From: Lautropia sp. | GTDB lineage: Bacteria > Pseudomonadota > Gammaproteobacteria > Burkholderiales > Burkholderiaceae_E | Assembly (NCBI GenBank): GCA_013813615.1 | Contig: JACCRJ010000027.1 | Coordinates: 1-5,849, forward strand | Reading direction: 5' to 3' | DNA: 5,849 bases | Part shown: positions 1 through 4,613 of the stretch, piece by piece | How the letters are laid out: each line of letters opens with the position of its first letter | Numbering within the stretch: position 1 is the stretch's first letter | Made by a program: the position numbers and the translations under genes | The notes under the pieces: generated by a model | Databases searched by the model: none | What the model was told of the DNA's origin: nothing | Seen by the model: only the letters and a program-made list of their open reading frames with translations

Positions 1-72
1 GACCACGGGGACCACGGGGACCACGGGGACCATGGGGACCATGGGGACCATGGGGATCAGGGGGCTCACGGG
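1..72. repeat. 9-bp tandem repeat, about eight units, decaying rightward
   Basis: Three copies of GACCACGGG (1-27) are followed by three of GACCATGGG (28-54) and two degenerate units, GATCAGGGG (55-63) and GCTCACGGG (64-72). The array begins at the window edge, so its full length is unknown. A single C-to-T change separates the two unit types and creates an ATG in each of the second set, at 32, 41 and 50. All three are in frame with the DUF2726 gene that follows. Because the unit is 9 bp, gain or loss of copies keeps the reading frame. Read in the gene's frame, the array encodes Gly-Thr-Thr and Gly-Thr-Met triplets. Confidence 0.95.
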
Positions 73-73
73 G

Positions 74-562
74 ATGACCGATGGCATTCCGGTGATCTGG
101 ATCATCGGGATTCTGCTGTCGTTCGCGGCCATCGGAGTACTGCTCGCCGTACGCCGGCGACGGCCGGTGTTCCGGGTGGTGAAGCGGGCGCTGCTGACGG
201 AGAACGAAAAGGAGTTTCTGCAACGACTTGAAGCCGCTTTTCCGCAGTACCGCATCATGACGCAGGTCTGCATGGGGGCGCTGATGGCACCTGATATGCG
301 CGGCGGCAGTCGCGACTACCTTTCCATCCGGGGGCGGTTTGCGCAGAAGGTGGTGGACTACGTCATCCTCGACGACGCGCTCGAAGTGGTTGCGCTGGTG
401 GAACTGGACGACAAGACCCACCGTCTCGAGAAGGACGCGCTGCGCGATGCCATGACGGCAGCAGCGGGCTATGTCACGCTGCGCTACCGAAGCCGGGAGA
501 AGCCGGAGCCGCAGGCGATACGGGCAGACCTCGGCGCGCTTCATTCGGCGCTGCGGCGCTGA
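74..562 (+). CDS. Membrane-anchored DUF2726-domain protein
   Basis: Small protein of unknown role, 162 aa from the chosen start. Residues 5-26 form one strongly hydrophobic segment, followed by a run of four arginines (27-30). The positive-inside rule then places the N-terminus outside and the soluble domain in the cytoplasm. Residues about 40-140 look like DUF2726, a family related to the restriction-endonuclease (PD-(D/E)xK) fold. Visible landmarks are the opening TENEKEFLQRLE, Asp95 in VVDYVI, the E-L-D-D run at 110-113 followed by His116, and Arg-Asp at 124-125. ATG 74 is preferred because AGGGGG (59-64) lies 9 nt upstream and the hydrophobic segment follows directly. In-frame ATGs at 32, 41 and 50 inside the repeat are alternatives, and the frame stays open to the window edge. 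Nuclease activity is not shown; the family is mostly uncharacterised. Confidence 0.8.
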   Translation: MTDGIPVIWIIGILLSFAAIGVLLAVRRRRPVFRVVKRALLTENEKEFLQRLEAAFPQYRIMTQVCMGALMAPDMRGGSRDYLSIRGRFAQKVVDYVILDDALEVVALVELDDKTHRLEKDALRDAMTAAAGYVTLRYRSREKPEPQAIRADLGALHSALRR

Positions 563-571
563 GTTCCGTCT

Positions 572-1066
572 TTACTCCGGATCGTCGATCGTCAGTGCCA
601 GGCTTTCCTTGATCTCCTCCATCACGATATAGCTGCGCGACTCGCGCGCCCCCGGCAGGGCCAGCAGCATGTCGCCAAGCAGCCGCCGGTACGCGTTCAT
701 CTCGGGGATCCGCGCCTTGATCAGGTAGTCGAAATCACCCGACACCAGGTGGCACTCCAGGACGTTGGGCAGCTTGCGCACCTCGCGCTTGAACGCCTCG
801 AACATCGCCCCCGACTTGGCGGAAAGCTTGATCTCCACGAAGACCAGCAGCGCCTGCTCGAACGCCTGCGGGTTGAGGCGGGCGTGGTAGCCGAGGATGA
901 AGCGGTCCCGCTCGAGTCGCTTCACTCGATCGGTGCACGGCGTGACCGACAGGCCGACCTTCTCTGCCAGTTCGGTCATCGAGATGCGGCAGTTTTCCTG
1001 GAGCGCCCGCACCAGCTTGACGTCGATCCGGTCAAGCTCCCTATGTATTACCTGTTTGGCCCGCAT
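572..1066 (-). CDS. lrp: Lrp/AsnC-family transcriptional regulator, probable regulator of dadA
   Basis: Leucine-responsive-type DNA-binding regulator, 164 aa, the same length as E. coli Lrp. Residues 11-60 form the winged helix-turn-helix domain, with LDRIDVKLVRALQ, RISMTELAEKVGLS and a TPCTDRVKRLER recognition region. The RAM/AsnC ligand-binding domain follows (about 73-150), with LLVFVEI, ECHLVSGDFDYLIKAR and YIVMEEIKESLAL, all close to Lrp. Family members assemble as dimers up to octamers and sense amino acids such as leucine or alanine. The gene is divergent from dadA, the arrangement seen for DadR/Lrp-type activators of D-alanine catabolism, so dadA control is likely, as is autoregulation. 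The ATG has an AGAGG sequence only 2 nt upstream, which is close, but no better start exists and the length fits the family. Whether this is a global Lrp or a local DadR-like regulator cannot be decided here. Confidence 0.93.
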   Translation of the reverse strand: MRAKQVIHRELDRIDVKLVRALQENCRISMTELAEKVGLSVTPCTDRVKRLERDRFILGYHARLNPQAFEQALLVFVEIKLSAKSGAMFEAFKREVRKLPNVLECHLVSGDFDYLIKARIPEMNAYRRLLGDMLLALPGARESRSYIVMEEIKESLALTIDDPE

Positions 1067-1088
1067 ATCCTCTGTTTAATATGGGACT

Positions 1089-1107
1089 GACCTGTAATTA
1101 TGAGGTC
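1089..1107. promoter_or_regulatory. Candidate Lrp-type operator dyad
   Basis: Perfect 5-bp arms GACCT (1089-1093) and AGGTC (1103-1107) flank a 9-bp AT-rich centre that contains the palindrome TAATTA (1095-1100). Partial outer arms GGGA (1083-1086) and TCCC (1108-1111) extend the symmetry with a small offset. Lrp-family proteins bind loosely palindromic sites of about 15 bp with an A/T core and C/G-containing ends, so the shape fits. Its position 23 bp upstream of the regulator gene, within the divergent promoter region, also fits control of both genes. No binding has been tested. Confidence 0.45.
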
Positions 1108-1212
1108 TCCCCAGAGTTTCTCAGTGCTTTTTCTCGCCGGTTTTGCCTAAACTGGTGAGACGCAGCGCAGCGTGTGGTCACTCGCGCCGAACACGCGTCC
1201 CTGCGCGCTGGC

Positions 1213-1218
1213 AAGGAG
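1213..1218 (+). promoter_or_regulatory. Ribosome binding site deciding the dadA GTG start
   Basis: AAGGAG sits 6 nt before GTG 1225 and supports this start over the in-frame GTG at 1174, which has no comparable purine-rich element upstream. Confidence 0.8.
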
Positions 1219-1224
1219 TCGACC

Positions 1225-2544
1225 GTGCGCGTCCTGGTTCTCGGCAGCGGTGTCATCGGTGTCACTACCGCCTACTATCTCGCCCGGATGGGTGCGGAGG
1301 TGACGGTCGTTGATCGCCAGGTCGCACCCGGTGCCGAAACGAGTTTCGCGAATGCCGGTCAGATCTCGCCCGGGTACGCCACGCCCTGGGCCGCACCCGG
1401 CATACCGCTGAAGGCTCTGAAGTGGCTGTTTCAGGAGCACGCCCCCCTGGCGATCCGGCCCGATGGCACACTCTTTCAGTTGAAGTGGCTGGCTGCGATG
1501 CTGGCCAACTGCACCTCCGCCCGCTACGCGATCAACAAAGAGCGCATGTTGAGGATCGCCGACTACAGCCGCCATTGCCTCGACGCGCTTCGCGCCGAAA
1601 CCGGCATCGCATACGACGGGCGCCAGCTGGGCACGACCCAGGTATTCAGACACCAATCGCAGCTCGACGCGCTCGAGAAGGACACCTCGGTGCTGCGGGA
1701 ATGCGGCATCGCATATCAGGTCTTGGACAAGATGGACATTCGCCGGGTGGAACCCGGCATCGACCTCGAGCACGCCGGCCTGCTCGGCGCGCTGCGCCTG
1801 CCGAACGACCAGACTGGCGACTGCCATCTCTTCACCAGGGGTCTTGCGCTGCAGGCGCAGGCACTGGGCGTGCGCTTCCAGTTCGGGAAGACGGTGGCGC
1901 GGCTGATCGAAGAGGCAGGAAGAATCGCGGGCGTGGAAGTCGTCGATGAGGAAACCAGGCTTGCCTCGGTGCACCGCGCCGACCAGGTCGTGCTTGCGCT
2001 GGGCAGCTATTCGCCGCGGCTGGTGCAGGATCTGCCGTTTTCGATACCGGTCTATCCACTCAAGGGCTACTCCCTCACCATCCCGATCGCCGACGTCGCG
2101 CGCGCGCCGCGGTCGACCGTGATGGACGAGACCTACAAGATCGCGGTGACGCGATTCGACACGCGCATCCGGGTCGGCGGCATGGCGGAAGTCGCGGGTT
2201 ACGACCTGCACCTGAAGCCTCGACGTCGCAGGACGCTGGAAATGGTCGTCAACGACCTGTTTCCTGGCTCTGGCCACCTCGCAGAGGGCCGGTTCTGGAC
2301 CGGCCTGCGGCCGATGACCCCGGACGGCACGCCCATCGTCGGCAGGACACCGCTGCCGAACCTCTGGATCAATACCGGCCACGGCACGCTCGGCTGGACC
2401 ATGGCCTGCGGATCGGCACGGCTGCTCTCGGACCAGATCACGGGCAGGCCTACCGAGATCAGCAGCCACGGGCTCGGGCTGGAACGCTACTTCGGCAAAC
2501 GCCCGTCTGCTGTTTTCCGGCCGCGACCAGCGCCGGCGCACTGA
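1225..2544 (+). CDS. dadA: D-amino-acid dehydrogenase, small subunit (FAD-dependent)
   Basis: Oxidatively deaminates D-amino acids, typically D-alanine, to 2-oxo acids and ammonia, passing electrons through FAD to the membrane respiratory chain. The 439-aa product matches E. coli DadA (432 aa) along its whole length. It has the N-terminal FAD dinucleotide-binding motif GSGVIG (7-12) with Asp30 ending strand 2, the signature [10 protein letters not shown] (42-51), LPNDQTGDC (192-200), [11 protein letters not shown] (278-288), [12 protein letters not shown] (357-368) and [14 protein letters not shown] (383-396). GTG 1225 is chosen because AAGGAG (1213-1218) lies 6 nt upstream and the protein then begins exactly at the first beta strand. 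An upstream in-frame GTG at 1174 would add 17 residues unlike the family. The gene is divergent from the Lrp-type regulator, and a racemase-superfamily gene follows on the same strand. The C-terminal tail after residue 421 is Pro/Arg-rich and not conserved. Confidence 0.97.
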   Translation: MRVLVLGSGVIGVTTAYYLARMGAEVTVVDRQVAPGAETSFANAGQISPGYATPWAAPGIPLKALKWLFQEHAPLAIRPDGTLFQLKWLAAMLANCTSARYAINKERMLRIADYSRHCLDALRAETGIAYDGRQLGTTQVFRHQSQLDALEKDTSVLRECGIAYQVLDKMDIRRVEPGIDLEHAGLLGALRLPNDQTGDCHLFTRGLALQAQALGVRFQFGKTVARLIEEAGRIAGVEVVDEETRLASVHRADQVVLALGSYSPRLVQDLPFSIPVYPLKGYSLTIPIADVARAPRSTVMDETYKIAVTRFDTRIRVGGMAEVAGYDLHLKPRRRRTLEMVVNDLFPGSGHLAEGRFWTGLRPMTPDGTPIVGRTPLPNLWINTGHGTLGWTMACGSARLLSDQITGRPTEISSHGLGLERYFGKRPSAVFRPRPAPAH

Positions 2545-2552
2545 CCTCCTCG

Positions 2553-2572
2553 GGCGCGACGTGCTGCGCGCC
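2553..2572 (+). other. GC-rich inverted repeat just after dadA
   Basis: GGCGCG (2553-2558) and CGCGCC (2567-2572) can form a 6-bp hairpin with an 8-nt loop, starting 8 nt after the dadA stop. No T-run follows, so it is not a standard intrinsic terminator. It could slow decay or partly attenuate transcription between dadA and the next gene, but short GC palindromes also arise by chance in such DNA. Confidence 0.3.
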
Positions 2573-2582
2573 GGCACGGACC

Positions 2583-2603
2583 ACCATCGGGCTACCATCG
2601 GGC
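2583..2603. repeat. Short direct repeat, two copies
   Basis: ACCATCGGGC occurs at 2583-2592 and again at 2594-2603, separated by a single T, in the leader of the racemase-superfamily gene. It may be a replication-slippage duplication. No function is evident. Confidence 0.8.
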
Positions 2604-2636
2604 AACCAGCCGACGCCGGTCATGACAGGAATGACC

Positions 2637-3314
2637 ATGAACACAACCCCGACGAGCGAACGCAAGAGGATCGCGCTGATCCATGCGCTCACGCATTCGT
2701 CCGCACCCGTGCAAAAGGAATTTCAGCGCCAGTGGCCTGAATGCCGTCTGATGAACCTGCTCGACGACAGCCTCTCGGCAGACCTCGCCGGCCGGGGTGG
2801 GCTGGATGAGGCGATGTACCAGCGATTCCAGGTGTTGGGCGACTATGCCGTCGAGACCGGCGCAGACGCGATCCTCTTTACCTGCTCGGCCTTCGGCCCG
2901 TGCATCGAGGCCGTGGCCCGGCGCCATCCGGGCATCCCCGTGCTGAAGCCGAACGAGGCAATGATCGCGCAGGCGGTACGTCTGGACACGGTTGTCGGCC
3001 TCGTGGCTTCCTTCAGTCCGACGCTGAATACAATGCCGGCGGAGTTCCCTGCAGGCAGCCGGATCGACTGCGAACTCGCGGACGGCGCGCTGGCCGCGCT
3101 CGACGCAGGGGCGCTGGCCGATCACGACCGGCTGGTGGTGGAGGCCGCAGCCAAGCTGCACCAGCGCGGCTGCGGCGCGATCGCGTTGGTACAGTTCAGC
3201 CTGGCTCGGGCGGCTGACGCCGTCGCGGCGGCCGTGCCCCTTCCGGTGCTCACGACAGTGGGCAGCGCGGTGGCGGAACTGCGCGCGCGTCTGCTTGGGC
3301 CGAAGCCGGCGTAG
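2637..3314 (+). CDS. Aspartate/glutamate racemase superfamily protein
   Basis: A 225-aa member of the cofactor-independent Asp/Glu/hydantoin racemase superfamily, which includes racemases, maleate isomerase and arylmalonate decarboxylase. Supporting features are the N-terminal strand RIALIHAL (11-18), the first active-site loop LFTCSAFGPC with Cys83 (80-89), the PVLKPNEAM segment (101-109), the pseudo-repeat strand VVGLVASFS (119-127) and the second-half loop IALVQFSLARA (182-192). The second catalytic Cys of true racemases is absent: the corresponding loop reads Q-F-S. ATG 2637 is preferred over ATG 2622 and 2631 because CAGGA (2626-2630) lies 6 nt upstream. The gene begins 92 nt after dadA on the same strand, so co-transcription is plausible. 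By position it could act on the DadA substrate pool in place of dadX, but the lone Cys argues equally for an isomerase or lyase. The substrate is not deducible. Confidence 0.85.
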   Translation: MNTTPTSERKRIALIHALTHSSAPVQKEFQRQWPECRLMNLLDDSLSADLAGRGGLDEAMYQRFQVLGDYAVETGADAILFTCSAFGPCIEAVARRHPGIPVLKPNEAMIAQAVRLDTVVGLVASFSPTLNTMPAEFPAGSRIDCELADGALAALDAGALADHDRLVVEAAAKLHQRGCGAIALVQFSLARAADAVAAAVPLPVLTTVGSAVAELRARLLGPKPA

Positions 3315-3324
3315 GCCTGCCCGG

Positions 3325-3361
3325 GACCCTGCACGGGCACCGCCAGGGTCTGCTTCCCTGG
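3325..3361. terminator. Overlapping hairpins between convergent genes
   Basis: GACCCTG (3325-3331) pairs perfectly with CAGGGTC (3344-3350), giving a 7-bp stem with a 12-nt loop. The alternative CCAGGG (3343-3348) with CCCTGG (3356-3361) forms a 6-bp stem with a 7-nt loop. The two hairpins share the middle segment and exclude one another. The sequence sits in the 51-bp gap between two converging stop codons, where a bidirectional terminator would be expected. No clear T-run follows on either strand, so intrinsic termination may be weak. Confidence 0.45.
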
Positions 3362-3365
3362 TCGG

Positions 3366-3851
3366 CTATTTTCCGGTCGGTATGAAACAGGCCTTCTTCG
3401 CGCTCAGTTGAAGATCGCGGTAGCTGTTGATCTGCTCCCGGATGTCGAAGCGCTCGCGCACATAAGCGCCGCGCTCGCCGGCCATCGGCTGCGCCTTGAA
3501 GAAAGTCGAGAGGTCCACCCAACGGTCATAGGGCACTGCCTCCGCCACCCGATCCGCCGCGCAGACGCACTTGTAGACCATCTCGTGCCGCGGACCTGCG
3601 TTCTCACTGAGGCATTCGAACACGTACTCCACTCGGGCCAGCGTCGGATAGTCATTCATTCGTTCCCCAGCCGGCTTTGCCGGGAGCTCACCCGCTGGCG
3701 CCTGTGCGGGTGCGGCAACCGCAGGCGGCGGAGCGGGCGCCTGCGCGAGGGCCGTCTGAACCGCGGCCGCTGCCAGCATGGCCAGAATCGTCACGGCGGC
3801 GGGGGCTGTCCTGGACAGCACCGAACAAAGCCTTCTTTTCTCGTTCCTCAA
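3366..3851 (-). CDS. Exported protein of unknown function with Cys-x-Cys motif
   Basis: The 161-aa product has a signal peptide (about 1-38: basic RNEKRR, a hydrophobic core, and a likely cut after ALAQA). A Pro/Ala-rich linker follows (about 39-64), then a compact domain of roughly 95 residues. The domain contains YVFECLSENAG, YKCVCAAD (Cys95 and Cys97), VPYDRWVDLSTF, GERGAYVRERF and a closing KKACFIP. Its four cysteines (80, 95, 97, 155) suggest disulfides or metal/heme-type ligation in the periplasm, but no heme CxxCH is present. The TTG start at 3851 is preferred: GAGGAG (3858-3863) lies exactly 6 nt upstream and the signal peptide begins at once. An ATG at 3890 would overlap the upstream gene and add 13 polar residues. 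I recall similar domains near PQQ dehydrogenase genes, but no function is known to me. It is the last gene of the leftward unit, 28 nt after its neighbour. Confidence 0.78.
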   Translation of the reverse strand: MRNEKRRLCSVLSRTAPAAVTILAMLAAAAVQTALAQAPAPPPAVAAPAQAPAGELPAKPAGERMNDYPTLARVEYVFECLSENAGPRHEMVYKCVCAADRVAEAVPYDRWVDLSTFFKAQPMAGERGAYVRERFDIREQINSYRDLQLSAKKACFIPTGK

Positions 3852-3857
3852 TCGGGT

Positions 3858-3863
3858 CTCCTC
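3858..3863 (-). promoter_or_regulatory. Ribosome binding site deciding a TTG start
   Basis: GAGGAG on the minus strand is separated by 6 nt (3852-3857) from TTG 3849-3851. It is the strongest Shine-Dalgarno match near this gene and argues for the TTG over upstream ATG codons at 3890 and 3941. Confidence 0.65.
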
Positions 3864-3879
3864 GTCGGCCGTGCCGGTC

Positions 3880-4566
3880 CTACTGCCCATTGTCTCGCCG
3901 CTCGAAGGTGAGCACCTCACCCTGGACGGTCTGCCCTGCATCCGCTCCGGCGGCCGAACCCGGCAGCACTGCCTTCAACTGGTAAACCTCGCCGGGAACG
4001 TCCGGCGAAAGCACCATCATGTAGTAGCGCTCCGCGAACTTCTCGAAACGGGAACGGGCGGGATCGTTGACGAAAGGATCGATGCGGATCGCCACGGCTT
4101 TGACCATCCTGCCGTCGTAACTGACCTGCGTCTCTTGCAGCTTCGCATCTCCTGCGAGCGCCTTGCGGATGCGGTTGCGGTAGAAACCGACCGAACCACC
4201 TGTCAGCCGCTTCAACTCGCGCACCTCGCGCTCGAAGAAATGCAGGATGATCGGATTGCCGTCAGCGTAACCCTCTGCGGGCAGCTCCAATTTCCGATCA
4301 CCGGAAAGATACTCCACCGCAGCTGTCCGGGCGCCGTCGCTCCTGCCCAGGATCAGCGTGGCGTGATCGGAAACCGCCGGCTGCAAGCTGCCGGTACGAT
4401 CGTACCGGTAGTGCAGTCGGGCCGGCGGCTCGACCGAATCGAGGTGGGGCCGAACGAACAACTGCCGTTCCGCCTCCGAGTATTCACTTGGATCCGCAGC
4501 GATGGCGCCCAAAGACACAAACGCCGTCGCGGCCGCGATCAGACCTACTGCCCATACTGCCTTCAT
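3880..4566 (-). CDS. Exported protein of unknown function (GNPIILHF motif)
   Basis: The 228-aa product has a clear signal peptide (MKAVWAVGLIAAATAF onward, likely cut after AIAA at about 24) and no further membrane segment, so it is probably periplasmic. The mature part is a mix of beta-rich and charged helical sequence. Notable stretches are RLHYRYDRTGSL (50-61), ADGNPIILHFFEREVRELKRLTG split across 101-123, YRNRIRKALAG (129-139), MVKAVAIRIDPF (154-165), and ERYYMMVLSPDVPGEVY (179-195). I recall such proteins beside quinoprotein dehydrogenase genes, without an assigned role. ATG 4566 is chosen because the signal peptide starts there and GGGACAGG-type purines precede it. An ATG at 4611 would place 15 polar residues before the signal peptide. 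It starts 47 nt after the protease stop and reads in the same direction. Confidence 0.82.
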   Translation of the reverse strand: MKAVWAVGLIAAATAFVSLGAIAADPSEYSEAERQLFVRPHLDSVEPPARLHYRYDRTGSLQPAVSDHATLILGRSDGARTAAVEYLSGDRKLELPAEGYADGNPIILHFFEREVRELKRLTGGSVGFYRNRIRKALAGDAKLQETQVSYDGRMVKAVAIRIDPFVNDPARSRFEKFAERYYMMVLSPDVPGEVYQLKAVLPGSAAGADAGQTVQGEVLTFERRDNGQ

Positions 4567-4613
4567 CTGCCTGTCCCTGTTCGTTGCCCTATCGCACTTC
4601 CGGTCCTGCACCG

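Larger units (their letters stand above)
1067..1224. promoter_or_regulatory. lrp-dadA divergent promoter region
   Basis: This 158-bp gap must carry the promoters of both divergent genes. It is visibly richer in A+T than the flanking genes, especially at 1073-1102 and 1113-1153. Extended -10-like elements occur on both strands around 1093-1102 (TG-T-AATTAT on +, CATAAT on -), but I see no convincing -35 box at 17 bp for either. An A/T-rich stretch (TTTTGCCTAAACT, 1141-1153) is another possible + strand promoter element. Assigning exact start sites is not possible from sequence alone. Confidence 0.55.

Noticed and set aside
1..72. Possible CRISPR-like array
   Set aside because: The units are contiguous 9-mers with no spacers, so this is a simple tandem repeat.
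749..1090. 113-codon plus-strand frame opposite the regulator
   Set aside because: It is antisense to a clear Lrp homologue and has no domain-like content.
1174..1224. N-terminal extension of DadA from GTG 1174
   Set aside because: The extra 17 residues have no counterpart in known DadA, which begins at the FAD-binding strand, and no good ribosome binding site precedes this codon.
1147..2598. 483-codon minus-strand reading frame opposite dadA
   Set aside because: It lies opposite a convincing, full-length dadA. Its translation is Arg/His/Pro-rich with no recognisable family, as expected for a mirror frame in GC-rich DNA.
2545..2636. Separate promoter for the racemase-superfamily gene
   Set aside because: The 92-nt gap is GC-rich with no recognisable -35/-10 pair. 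Only a short hairpin and a 10-bp direct repeat are visible.
2592..3161. 189-codon minus-strand frame opposite the racemase-superfamily gene
   Set aside because: The composition is shadow-like (His/Arg-rich), and the plus-strand frame carries the recognisable family motifs and a better start.
3852..3941. ATG 3941 or ATG 3890 as the start of the Cys-x-Cys protein
   Set aside because: Both overlap the preceding gene and add a polar leader before the signal peptide. The TTG at 3851 has a far better ribosome binding site.
4567..4611. ATG 4611 as the start of the GNPIILHF-motif protein
   Set aside because: It would put 15 polar, charged residues in front of an otherwise standard signal peptide beginning at ATG 4566.
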